Of a stretch of 64,000 nt of DNA, positions 9,317 to 17,161 are shown in pieces (the stretch's first letter is position 1; every line of letters starts with the position of its first letter). Under the pieces are notes generated by a model. That model did not search any database, was not told the origin of the DNA, and worked only from the letters and a program-made list of their open reading frames with translations. Both the position numbers and the translations under genes were made by a program. Source of the stretch: Salinarchaeum sp. Harcht-Bsk1 (GTDB lineage: Archaea; Halobacteriota; Halobacteria; Halobacteriales; Salinarchaeaceae); NCBI RefSeq assembly GCF_000403645.1, contig NC_021313.1, positions 2,623,014-2,687,013 on the forward strand. Reading direction: 5' to 3'.

Positions 9317-9892
9317 GTGAGCGACCCGTCGCCGAATCGCGTCGACACCTGGTCGGTCGGACACATCGTCCGGACGATGGCCCCACTCCTCCTCGTCCTC
9401 TCCGTGCTGGAACTCGGATCGGGACTGGTCCTCGAGTCGCTCCAATCGACGTACCTCGGCAATCCGACGCTGCTCGTGCTCGTCCCGGTGATGATCGGGA
9501 TGGGCGGGAACCTCGGCGCGATCATGGCAGCACGGCTCTCCACGCAGCTCCACCTCGGTACGATCTCGTTCGACCCCCGCGAGCCACAGCTCCGTGCGGG
9601 AATCCTCGCCATCATGGGGCTCGCCGCGACGGTGTTCACCGTCCTCGCGATCGTCGCCTACGGGCTCGGACACCTCCTCGGGTCGCCGATGGCGCTGTCG
9701 GATCTGTTGACGATCTCGCTCGTCTCCGGTCTCTCGCTGGCGGCGATCGCGGTCAGCCTCGGTATCGCCGCCACGTACGTTTCCTATCGACGTGGGTACG
9801 ACCCGGACGACGTGACGGTGCCTGTGGTGACCAACGTCTGTGACATCCTGGGCGTCCTGATCCTCTCTGTGGTTGCGATCGTGGTACTCTAG
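9317..9892 (+). CDS. MgtE/SLC41-like divalent cation transporter, half-size (second)
   Basis: This is a 191-aa membrane protein homologous to the preceding one. It contains MGMGGNLGAIMAARLSTQLHLG, the counterpart of the NAGNQ-like pore helix, and the closing motif VPVVTNVCDILGVLIL, the pore Asp-containing motif of MgtE. Five hydrophobic helices are visible. The start is taken as GTG 9317, since GGGGGTG at 9305-9311 gives it a normally spaced ribosome-binding site; GTG 9311 would also be in frame. It lies 13 nt after the first half, so the two are almost certainly cotranscribed and may form a heterodimeric Mg2+ (or other divalent cation) channel. Confidence 0.82.
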   Translation: MSDPSPNRVDTWSVGHIVRTMAPLLLVLSVLELGSGLVLESLQSTYLGNPTLLVLVPVMIGMGGNLGAIMAARLSTQLHLGTISFDPREPQLRAGILAIMGLAATVFTVLAIVAYGLGHLLGSPMALSDLLTISLVSGLSLAAIAVSLGIAATYVSYRRGYDPDDVTVPVVTNVCDILGVLILSVVAIVVL

Positions 9893-9934
9893 GCCGGCAC
9901 GTGACGGGGAAGAAGGAATTGCCTGCCCCGACGT

Positions 9935-11146
9935 TCACTCGGCCCTTGCGAGCGTCTTGAACGAGTCGGCCGCCGTCCGCGTCCCTTTCGCGATCAACAC
10001 GTCGCCGGCCTGGAGGACCTCGTGGGACTGGCCGACGAGCACCCAGCCGACTTCCGGTCGCCGGATCGCGATAACCGTCGTGCTCGGACCGACCGCGGGC
10101 ACGCCTTCCCTGAGTTCCTCGCCAGCCAGCGCACTCCCCGCCTCGACCTCGATGCGGGTGAGCACCTCGTCGCTCTCGCGGACGGCCAGTTCCACGACCG
10201 GATGGACGTCGATGTCGCGAAGGACGCCCTCGCTGATCTCGAGTGCGGCGTCGCTGATCGTCTCCGTGGCGAACCCGAGTCGGATGAGCCCTCGCAGGGT
10301 AACTGGATCCTCGGCCTCGGCGGCAGCGCCCAGCGTCCACGCCTCGAAGCGTGACTGGAGGGCGTCCACCTCGACCTCGAGGTTTCGCACCTCCTCGGCG
10401 AGCGCAGCGTCGTCGAACAGCACCGAGCCGTAGGCCAGGTCGACGGCGAGTTCGGAGAGGTTCTTCATGTGGACGATCGAGTCGACCGCCCGATCGAGGT
10501 CGTCGATCGCGGGTTCGGGTTCGGCGTGGGACTCGTAGCCCTCGTCGGCGATCGTCTCGTAGACGTCGTCGATGGCGTGGTCCGGGCCCCTGATCAAGGC
10601 GACGTCGTCGGCAGCCAGTCCGGTGTTCGGCCCCGGGTTCAGGAACCAGTCCTCGCCGCGGCGGATCCCGATCACGCGGACGCCGGTCTCGCTCTCGAGG
10701 TCGATCTCGCCGAGCGTGCGACTTGCGTAGGGCGAGTCGGACGTGACCGTCGCGCGCTCGAGGGGTTCGAAGGCCTCCGGAAGCGCTGCGCGCATCGCGT
10801 CCGGGAGTCCCATGTCTCCGAGAACGATCTTCGCGACGTCGCCCGCCGCGTCGCTGATCTTCTCCGCGCCACCGACCACGCCGAGCACGGGCGCCAGGAC
10901 CTCGGTCTCGCTGGGGTTTCGCGCCGCCATCATGATGCTCATCCGCGCGCGGATCTCGAGCACGTCCATCTGCTCTTCGAGTCGCAACACCTCCTCGGCG
11001 ATGGCGTCGCTGTTGTGGAGCACCGCGGAGTACGCGAGGTCGATCAGTAGCTCCGAGGTGTCCTTCATCTCCACGAGGACGTCCTTGACGCTCACGGGCT
11101 CGTACTCGACGGGCTCGGAGCGGGGATCGTCCCCATCGAGGGTCAT
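9935..11146 (-). CDS. PhoU-like/TrkA-C regulatory protein (tandem domains)
   Basis: This is a 403-aa soluble protein built as an internal duplication. Each half has a PhoU-like helical segment (VLVEMKDTSELLIDLAYSAV; IVHMKNLSELAVDLAYGSV) followed by a TrkA-C (RCK-C) beta domain (VRVIGIRRGEDWFLNPGPNT; TVIAIRRPEVGWVLVGQSHEVL). Haloarchaea encode this arrangement next to MgtE-like or Trk transporters, where it probably binds a nucleotide or ion and gates transport. It converges on the two mgtE-like genes, supporting a joint role. The start is the ATG at 11146 (MTLDGDD), because the upstream residues look like untranslated leader. Confidence 0.8.
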   Translation of the reverse strand: MTLDGDDPRSEPVEYEPVSVKDVLVEMKDTSELLIDLAYSAVLHNSDAIAEEVLRLEEQMDVLEIRARMSIMMAARNPSETEVLAPVLGVVGGAEKISDAAGDVAKIVLGDMGLPDAMRAALPEAFEPLERATVTSDSPYASRTLGEIDLESETGVRVIGIRRGEDWFLNPGPNTGLAADDVALIRGPDHAIDDVYETIADEGYESHAEPEPAIDDLDRAVDSIVHMKNLSELAVDLAYGSVLFDDAALAEEVRNLEVEVDALQSRFEAWTLGAAAEAEDPVTLRGLIRLGFATETISDAALEISEGVLRDIDVHPVVELAVRESDEVLTRIEVEAGSALAGEELREGVPAVGPSTTVIAIRRPEVGWVLVGQSHEVLQAGDVLIAKGTRTAADSFKTLARAE

Positions 11147-11215
11147 ACTCGGAGGAACTCGGGCCGCTGGCAAAAGGATTGCTACGGGTACTGCTCGCAC
11201 GTTCTCCTGGTCGTC

Positions 11216-12067
11216 TCAGAGGTCCGCACGTCGAAATCGAGCCGTCCCGACGGCGAGTGGGATCACGATCCAGGCGAGGAGCACGAGGAGGCCGACCCAG
11301 TGCTGGAGGAGGGCGGCGTCGGACTCCGGCAGCGTCGTGATGGCCGCGTATTCGGGAACGAGGCCGCGGGCTGCCAGGGTGAATGCGTTCGCCGGGTTCA
11401 GGATCCCGACGAACTGGATCCAGGTCGGCAGCCCGTTCTCCGGCACCTCTCCACCGACCGTCGCGTACTGCAGGCCGACGAGCACGACGTTTCAGAACGC
11501 GAGAAAGATCGCGTAGAGGACGATGGCGCCGAACAGCGCCCGGCTACGGGAGCGGGCGAACGCAGAGAAGCCGACGGCGATCGAGACGTAGGTCGTGCCG
11601 TAGCAGATCGTGAGGAGCGTGTACGCCAGAAAGGCCGCTGCGTCGAAGGTTGCGTAGAAGCCGAGTGCGATCAGTCCGACGACGCCGTAACCGACGAGGA
11701 TCGCCGTCGAGACGACGGCCGTCCGACCGAGGACGGTCCCGAGCACGACGCTGCCCCGACCGACGGGCAAGCCGAGCACGAGTTTGATACTGCCCCGCTC
11801 GACGGCGCCGACGATCGCACCGTAGCCGAGCGCGATCCCGATCGCAGGTACGAGCAGCACCGTGGGCTGGCGCATCCTGTTGAGCATCGCGAGCGTACTG
11901 GTCGGGACGTGGCTGTCCCGAAACATGATCGGCACCCACTGGATCGCAGCCAGGCCGCCGGCGAAGCAGACGAACAGGACCGAGAGTACGAGCAGGGCGT
12001 AGGACCTGATCGAGCGTTCGAACTCCGTGACGACGATGCCGGCGACGCGTCTCGTGGCGGTCCGCAT
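11216..12067 (-). pseudogene. ABC-2 type permease interrupted by in-frame TGA
   Basis: Two consecutive pieces are in the same frame: 12067 to a TGA at 11492-11494, and the continuation to 11216. Together they give about 283 codons with roughly six membrane helices, the size of a NosY/ABC-2 permease. The first part begins with TEFERSIRSYALLVLSVLF and has the loop MRQPTVLLVPAIGIALGYGAIVGAVERG. The rest continues smoothly after the stop (NVVLVGLQYATVGG ... RFRRADL). A Trp (TGG) is plausible at the TGA position, so a single G-to-A change would explain it. No ATPase partner is encoded nearby. It could be a real nonsense mutation, a sequencing error or stop-codon readthrough. Confidence 0.72.
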
Positions 12068-12109
12068 CGGTGGAGGGCCTCCACCGAGGCGCTACGCCCA
12101 ACCGAAGTT

Positions 12110-12622
12110 TCAACCTCCCGATGCGCTCAGTCGATAGCCGTCGTCGACGGCCGTTGCGATCTCCAGTGCCGTCGCCCACGCGAGCAACCGTTCGGTGTGA
12201 TCGTTCCACTCCTCGTGCCACGTGTCGCTCCGCCGGCGTTCCCACTCGGGGACGGTCGATTCGATCGCCTCGAAGACCTCCCCGGCGGTCTGGGGCTCCT
12301 CCTGGGCTTCGAGGGCGTCGATCGTTGCCCCCACTCCGACGACGTTGGCCCGAAATCGAGTCGCGAGCGCGTCGGTGTCGACGTCGTCACGCACGCGGCT
12401 GTATCCCGCGTCGCTTCGCTCGGCGAGGCCGAGCGCGCGCAGAAAGCCGATCCACTCCGTCGCGACGTCGCGCTCCTCGATCCACGCCACCCGATCGACC
12501 AGTCGCCCACAGCAGTCGTCCTGGCTCCGGGGGACCAGCGGGAGCGCGTCGCGGACGGTCCGCAGCGCCTCCGCTGCGGGCACGTTCTCGGGCGGTGCGG
12601 GGGGAACGGTCTTGAAGCGCAT
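12110..12622 (-). CDS. Hypothetical haloarchaeal protein
   Basis: This encodes a 170-aa acidic, mostly helical soluble protein, starting MRFKTVPPAPPENVP and containing VPRSQDDCCGRLVDR, ATEWIGFLRALGLAER and RLLAWATALEIATA. The segment around LGLAERSDAGYSRVRDD looks like a winged-helix turn, but the match is weak. It lies between mch (39 nt upstream) and the broken permease (42 nt downstream), all on the minus strand, so a shared transcript is likely. I do not recognise a function. The ATG at 12622 is the only sensible start. Confidence 0.65.
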   Translation of the reverse strand: MRFKTVPPAPPENVPAAEALRTVRDALPLVPRSQDDCCGRLVDRVAWIEERDVATEWIGFLRALGLAERSDAGYSRVRDDVDTDALATRFRANVVGVGATIDALEAQEEPQTAGEVFEAIESTVPEWERRRSDTWHEEWNDHTERLLAWATALEIATAVDDGYRLSASGG

Positions 12623-12660
12623 CGGTGGCTCTGCTCGAATCGGGGCGGTGGTCCTCGAGG

Positions 12661-13593
12661 TTACAGTTCGAAACTCTCGACGAGCAGGTCCTCGTCCCGT
12701 TCGCCGAGGGCGTACGTCGGCCCGCCGACGACGTCGACGGTGACCTGCGCGGGCGCGAACACGTCCGCTGGGAGGTCGTAGAAGTCCCAGTCCGCGGCTT
12801 CGAAGATCTCGTAGAACGGCTGGCCGTACTCCTCGCCGGCGGTGGAGGGGAGTTCTTCGAAGCGATCGAAGTCCTCCTCGACGACGAGGTGGACCTGCCC
12901 GCCGTAGGCGAGCGCGTCGTTCGTCCGTGCGAGTGCGGTCTCCTCGTCGCCGGCGATCGGGGCGACAGGTGCGGCGCCGCTGACGGAGACGAGTTTCGTC
13001 GGATCGTATCCCAGTTCGGCGAGTCGGAAGGCCGCCAGCTCCGGAGCGCGGGCCGCGACGGTCACGCTCCCCACGAGGCTGGCCGTCGGGTACGTCGGGA
13101 GGAAGACCGCGCCAGGCTCGACGTCCGCGAGATCAGCGACGTGCTCGGCGACGGCCTCCGTGGGGAGTTCGTCGCTCTCGAGGGCGAGCACGGCGAACTC
13201 GAAGACGTCGGTGTACCCCAGGCGGTCGAAGATCGTCTCCTCGGCAACGAGCGCGCGTGCGGGACCGCTGCCCAGGGCCTCGTAGTCGTCGACGGATACC
13301 TCCCAGCCCGTCTTCTGGGCCCCCAGCAGCGCGAGTCCGGGCTGGTCGCTCGTCAGTTCGACGTGGGGGATCGGCGCGCCACCGACCTCGTCGACGTGGG
13401 ACTGGACCGTCGCGAGCCCGGCCGATTGAATCTCCGCGAGCAGCAGGCCTGCCTCGATGCCGCCCGAGAACTCGACGCCGAAGTCCAGCACCGTCGCCTC
13501 GTTGTCGAGTTCGTGGGCGCCGATGTCCAGCTCCCCTGCGAACTCGAGTGCCTCGTCGACGAGTTCGAGGGCCGTCCGATTGAGACTCTCCAT
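12661..13593 (-). CDS. mch: Methenyltetrahydromethanopterin cyclohydrolase
   Basis: This enzyme hydrolyses 5,10-methenyl-H4MPT to formyl-H4MPT (EC 3.5.4.27) or the equivalent reaction on the haloarchaeal C1 carrier, in the cytoplasm. The 310-aa length fits the family (about 315). Family-typical stretches include LDFGVEFSGGIEAGLLLAEI, SDQPGLALLGAQKTGW, SGPARALVAEET and YGGQVHLVVEED. The start is ATG 13593; the frame is open upstream, but those residues are low-quality and extend through a GT-repeat tract. A TATA-like TTTATTCGA (minus strand, about 13615-13623) lies roughly 26 nt from the ATG, suggesting a leaderless mRNA, and two 20-bp direct repeats lie just upstream. Confidence 0.93.
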   Translation of the reverse strand: MESLNRTALELVDEALEFAGELDIGAHELDNEATVLDFGVEFSGGIEAGLLLAEIQSAGLATVQSHVDEVGGAPIPHVELTSDQPGLALLGAQKTGWEVSVDDYEALGSGPARALVAEETIFDRLGYTDVFEFAVLALESDELPTEAVAEHVADLADVEPGAVFLPTYPTASLVGSVTVAARAPELAAFRLAELGYDPTKLVSVSGAAPVAPIAGDEETALARTNDALAYGGQVHLVVEEDFDRFEELPSTAGEEYGQPFYEIFEAADWDFYDLPADVFAPAQVTVDVVGGPTYALGERDEDLLVESFEL

Positions 13594-13628
13594 ACTCGTG
13601 GCTGGGCCGGTGATCGAATAAAGGGTTG

Positions 13629-13698
13629 CGTGTGTGTGTGTACGAGCCGTCGCCGCGGCAGCCGACGATATCGGCCCCTCGCCGCGGCAGCCGACGAT
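13629..13698. repeat. GT tract and two 20-bp direct repeats upstream of mch
   Basis: A (GT)n tract runs from about 13631 to 13640. It is followed by two exact 20-bp copies of TCGCCGCGGCAGCCGACGAT at 13650-13669 and 13679-13698, spaced 29 bp centre to centre. They sit immediately upstream of the inferred mch TATA box, where archaeal activators bind. Each copy also contains the short palindrome CCGCGG. Confidence 0.75.
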
Positions 13699-13729
13699 CT
13701 CTGTCCCGCGACGGTACGACAGTTCCCGT

Positions 13730-14680
13730 TCAGAACTGCGGCGCGACCTCGTCGATGAACCGGACCGTCGTCTCGCGCTCGTTCTTGGGCACCTGGATCT
13801 GGAAGCTGTCGATGCCAAGATCCTGGTAGGTCTCGACGCCTTCCGCGACCTCTTCGGGCGTGCCGACGAGTCCGCGGAACTCGTCGCGGTCGGCCGGGCC
13901 GGCCTTCGACGCTTCGAGGTGGTCCTCGTAGGCCTCGTGGGCCTCCTCGGTCGTGTCCCGGATCATCGTCGTGATCGTCGCGGTCTTGGTGATCTCGTCG
14001 TAATCCCGGCCGGCGTTTTCACAGTGCTCTTTGAGGACGCCGAGCTTGTGTTCGTAGGTCTCGGGGTCGGAACCGGGGATGTTCCACATGTCGGCGTACT
14101 CGGCGGTCACGCGCAGGGTGAGCTGTTCGCCGCCACCGCCGACGAGGATCGGTACGTCGTCGGGCTTGGGCTCCAGGATCAGGTCGTCGAGGTCGTGGTA
14201 CTGGCCCTCGTAGTTGACCGGCGAGTCCTCGTCCCAGGCGGTCTGGCAGAGCTTGATGACGTCGCGAAGCTCGCGGATGCGCTTTGCCGGGTCCTCGAAG
14301 GGGACGCCGATCGCGTCGTACTCGTCCTCGTACCAGCCCGCACCGATGCCGAGGATCGCGCGACCTTCCGAGAGCTGGTCGAGCGAAGCGACGACCTTCG
14401 CGAGGTACGCCGGGTTGCGGTAGTGGATGCAGGTGACGAGCGCGCTGAGGTCGATGTCGTCGGTGGCGGTCGCGAGCGCGGAGAGCCCCGAGTAACACTC
14501 CACGAAGTCCTCGTCGAGGTGGCCGCTCCACTGGAGCTGCCAGAAGTGGTCCATCAGCGAGAACCAGGTAAAGCCGGCGTCTTCGACGAGTTGCGCGCGG
14601 TCGACGAGCGAGTCGACGAGCGATCGGCTCTCGGGATCGTCTGCGTACTCGAAGGACGCGTTGTGGTAGCCAAAGTCCAT
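13730..14680 (-). CDS. LLM-class (F420-dependent) oxidoreductase
   Basis: This is a 316-aa protein of the bacterial luciferase-like monooxygenase family, the cytoplasmic TIM-barrel enzymes that use F420 or FMN. Recognisable elements are the N-terminal strand FGYHNASFEY, the SLMDHFWQ motif, the LSALVTCIHYRNPAYLAK block, LGIGAGWYEDEYDAIG, PILVGGGGEQLTLRVTAEYAD and the C-terminal IDSFQIQVP. Haloarchaea make F420, which favours an F420-dependent dehydrogenase or reductase, but the substrate is unknown. It is encoded upstream of mch on the same strand with a 136-nt gap containing the direct repeats, so it may be transcribed separately. Confidence 0.88.
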   Translation of the reverse strand: MDFGYHNASFEYADDPESRSLVDSLVDRAQLVEDAGFTWFSLMDHFWQLQWSGHLDEDFVECYSGLSALATATDDIDLSALVTCIHYRNPAYLAKVVASLDQLSEGRAILGIGAGWYEDEYDAIGVPFEDPAKRIRELRDVIKLCQTAWDEDSPVNYEGQYHDLDDLILEPKPDDVPILVGGGGEQLTLRVTAEYADMWNIPGSDPETYEHKLGVLKEHCENAGRDYDEITKTATITTMIRDTTEEAHEAYEDHLEASKAGPADRDEFRGLVGTPEEVAEGVETYQDLGIDSFQIQVPKNERETTVRFIDEVAPQF

Positions 14681-14768
14681 GCGCGGGGATCCAACGTCCA
14701 GTGACGTGAGTGTTAGTGCCGCGGTGATCCACGATGGGGTCTGCCAGGCAGCCCCGACCGATCGGATC

Positions 14769-15083
14769 CTACTCGCTGCCGGAACGAGCTTCCCGGCCGA
14801 GGTGCGCTTCGACGCGCTCGACCTTGTCCGCGGCGGAGCTCGTGGCCGTGCGCTTGTCGTCGATCTTCAGGAACGTGCTCACCCGGTCGGCGTCGACCGC
14901 GCGGTGGGCTGCCTCGACCGCGTCCATCAGTTCGCCGACGTCGTCGGTCTCGACGACGGTTCCCATCGGCGTGGTCTCGTACTCGACGTCGAAGGCTTCC
15001 AGCGCGTCGACGGCGTCGGCCACGTCGGCGGCCATGCTCCCTTCCCTCACCGGTGCGACCGAGAGGAATGCCACGACTGTCAT
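14769..15083 (-). CDS. MTH1187-family thiamine-binding protein (UPF0045)
   Basis: This is a 104-aa ferredoxin-fold protein. It starts MTVVAFLSVAPVREGSMAAD and has the family core ALEAFDVEYETTPMGTVVE followed by an amphipathic helix (ELMDAVEAAHRAV) and VSTFLKIDDKR. MTH1187/YkoF-like proteins bind thiamine or hydroxymethylpyrimidine and may act as salvage carriers; several are tetramers. The ATG at 15083 gives the conserved MTVV- start; the in-frame upstream residues are not conserved-looking. It is divergent from sod, with 173 nt between the starts. Confidence 0.85.
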   Translation of the reverse strand: MTVVAFLSVAPVREGSMAADVADAVDALEAFDVEYETTPMGTVVETDDVGELMDAVEAAHRAVDADRVSTFLKIDDKRTATSSAADKVERVEAHLGREARSGSE

Positions 15084-15201
15084 GGCCGAATCGTCGTCGG
15101 CGACGGCCTTGTAGCCATCCCTCGAATGCGGTCGCACGCCCAGCCCAGTACCGGGTCCGCGGGAGTAACGGAGTCCTTCGACGGCGGCGTTTCGTTCGGG
15201 G

Positions 15202-15246
15202 CATCTAAACCTTTAACACCACTCCGAAAGACGTTAGATTTGGAGG
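15202..15246 (+). promoter_or_regulatory. sod promoter and ribosome-binding site
   Basis: CTTTAACACC (15211-15220) is a haloarchaeal-type TATA element about 40 nt before the sod ATG. GGAGG at 15242-15246 is a strong Shine-Dalgarno sequence 10 nt upstream of the ATG at 15257. Unlike many neighbours, this gene therefore seems to have a short leader with an SD sequence. Confidence 0.5.
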
Positions 15247-15256
15247 CTACGTTTCC

Positions 15257-15868
15257 ATGCCCGAACGATCCAACCCCGAACTGCCGCCACTGCCGTATGA
15301 CTACGACGCGCTCGAACCACACATCTCCGAGCAGGTCGTCACCTGGCATCACGACACCCACCACCAGGGCTACGTGAACGGCCTCGACAGCGCCGAGGAG
15401 ACCCTCACCGAGAACCGCTCGGAGGGTGACTTCGGTAGCTCCGCGGCCGCGATCCGCAACGTCACCCACAACGGCTGTGGCCACTACCTCCACACGCTGT
15501 TCTGGGAGAACATGGACCCCAACGGCGGCGGCGAACCCGACGGCGACCTCCGCGAGCGCATCGAGGAGGACTTCGGCTCTTACGAGGCCTGGAAGGGCGA
15601 GTTCGAGGCCGCGGCTTCCGCCGCCGGCGGCTGGGCCCTCCTCGTATACGATCCCGTCGCCAAGCAGCTGCGCAACCTCGTCGTCGACAAGCACGACCAG
15701 GGCGCGCTCTGGGGCTCCCACCCCGTCCTCGCCCTGGACGTCTGGGAGCACTCCTACTACCACGACTACGGTCCGGCCCGCGGCGACTTCGTCGACAACT
15801 TCTTCGAGGTCGTCGACTGGGACAACGTCGCGAGCCAGTACGACGACGCCGTCTCGCTGTTCGAGTAA
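15257..15868 (+). CDS. sod: Superoxide dismutase (Mn/Fe type)
   Basis: This enzyme dismutates superoxide to oxygen and hydrogen peroxide in the cytoplasm. It is 203 aa, the usual length. The N-terminal helical hairpin contains YDALEPHISEQVVTWHHDTHHQGYVNG, with the first metal His in WHH at residue 31. The second metal His is in YLHTLFW, and the C-terminal pair is in LALDVWEHSYYHDYG (Asp and His). The family signature DVWEHxYY is intact. Halophilic SODs usually use manganese; the sequence alone cannot separate Mn from Fe. It has its own promoter and an SD sequence. Confidence 0.97.
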   Translation: MPERSNPELPPLPYDYDALEPHISEQVVTWHHDTHHQGYVNGLDSAEETLTENRSEGDFGSSAAAIRNVTHNGCGHYLHTLFWENMDPNGGGEPDGDLRERIEEDFGSYEAWKGEFEAAASAAGGWALLVYDPVAKQLRNLVVDKHDQGALWGSHPVLALDVWEHSYYHDYGPARGDFVDNFFEVVDWDNVASQYDDAVSLFE

Positions 15869-16044
15869 CGACCTCCCCGCCGGCTCGTGCGGTTCGATCC
15901 CACGACTTCTTTCCATTTCGACCCTCTTGGAGCCCGTCGTCTCAACCGAAGTGAGAATCGACAACAAGGTCGGATCGGATCCGCACGCCTCCGAGGTCGG
16001 TCCGGATCGGTCGGTTTACCGGGCACCTCGCCCTAGCCGTCGCC

Positions 16045-16335
16045 ATGCCCGAACCGAAGTCGGCCTTCGACGGACTGTACCCCTGTGACTTCTACGAGCC
16101 CGCGGAGCTCCTCGAACCGGACCAGTGCTATACCGTCTACGAGATCGCACGACTGCTCCAGGACCTCGATCCGGACGCGGGGCTGGAGCCCGAGACCGAG
16201 GACGTCCTGCTGGACTGGGCGATTCCCTGGATCATGACGAACGCGGAGGACCTCGTCGTCGCGGATCCCCGGAGCGACGACGAGCCGGGGTACTACGGCC
16301 TCCGCCGGCCCGAGGATCTTCCAGAATCGAACTGA
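16045..16335 (+). CDS. Small conserved haloarchaeal protein (DUF5827-like)
   Basis: This is a 96-aa acidic protein with no membrane segment: MPEPKSAFDGLYPCDFY, then LLEPDQCYTVYEIARLLQDLDPD, then VLLDWAIPWIMTNAEDLVV, then DDEPGYYGL. It looks like a single-domain helical protein widely conserved in haloarchaea; I recall the name DUF5827 but cannot confirm it. It is isolated between sod and a convergent MBL hydrolase. The function is unknown. Confidence 0.75.
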   Translation: MPEPKSAFDGLYPCDFYEPAELLEPDQCYTVYEIARLLQDLDPDAGLEPETEDVLLDWAIPWIMTNAEDLVVADPRSDDEPGYYGLRRPEDLPESN

Positions 16336-16381
16336 AACGTCTCCTTCGGCAGGACAGGCCTGCAGCAGGATTGAGCGGCGT

Positions 16382-16960
16382 TCAGCGCGCCCGCGCCGAC
16401 CGGGCTGCAAGTTCGACGTGCTGGAATGCGTCCTCCGTGACGCTCGGGCCGTGACCGGTGTGGAGTTCGCGGAGATCCTCGTCGATGACGTCGAGGACGG
16501 ACTCGATCGACTCCAGCAGCGTCCGACGATCGGCGCCGGGGAGGTCCGTCCGGCCGTAGCCGCCGTTCTGGAAGACGAGGTCGCCCGCGAAGAGCACGCC
16601 CGTCGCGTCTGCGTAGAAACAGCAGTGGTCCTCGGCGTGACCGGGCGTGTGGAGCACCTCGTACTCGTGGTCGCCGAGCTGGAGGACGTCGCCGTCTGCG
16701 AGCGGTTCGTCGACGGCGTCGTGGTTCGTATCGTATCCGTAGATAGGGACGTCGTACGCGTTCCGCAGGTCGGCAGCGTTGCCAATGTGGTCGGGATGCG
16801 TGTGGGTGAGCACCACCGCGTCGAGGTCGCCGCCGTGGGCATCGATCACCGACACAACGTCGAACCCGGCGCCCGTGTCGACGAGGACGCGCCGCTCCCC
16901 CTCCACGAGAAACGCGTTGCTCGTGAACGCCTGGACCTCGGCGGCGACGTTGCTGATCAC
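16382..16960 (-). CDS. MBL-fold metallo-hydrolase
   Basis: This is a 192-aa protein with a full metallo-beta-lactamase metal site: THTHPDHIG (HxHxDH), TPGHAEDHCCF, GDLVF and the final LHTGHGP. It is the size of glyoxalase II-like single-domain hydrolases. The substrate is unknown; thioesters such as S-lactoyl-glutathione analogues are typical of the family. The start is taken as GTG 16960 (MISNVAAEV), which has GAGG six to seven bases upstream. The frame is open to 17146, but that extension is Arg-rich and unconvincing. Confidence 0.85.
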   Translation of the reverse strand: MISNVAAEVQAFTSNAFLVEGERRVLVDTGAGFDVVSVIDAHGGDLDAVVLTHTHPDHIGNAADLRNAYDVPIYGYDTNHDAVDEPLADGDVLQLGDHEYEVLHTPGHAEDHCCFYADATGVLFAGDLVFQNGGYGRTDLPGADRRTLLESIESVLDVIDEDLRELHTGHGPSVTEDAFQHVELAARSARAR

Positions 16961-17161
16961 GATCCTCGTTCGTCCCTGTGGGGTTTGTGTCTGCCGGTCT
17001 CCGTACCGATCCGGACGCCCGATCGACGGCCAGCGACGGGATTCGGTCGCTGAGCGCTCCTGGATCCCTGGTCGAATCGCCAGCCCCGGTCGGGGATCGT
17101 CGCTGGAGATATCGTCGTCGTCGCAAAGCCTATCAGCACCCCACATGACACTCTAGTCAGC

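Noticed and set aside
11492-11494. TGA as selenocysteine or other recoding
   Set aside because: Haloarchaea are not known to use selenocysteine, and no SECIS-like hairpin is apparent; nonsense mutation or sequence error is simpler.
12661-13818. 385-codon version of mch
   Set aside because: The extra N-terminus is Arg/Ser-rich and encoded across a GT tract and direct repeats; the family starts at MESLNRT.
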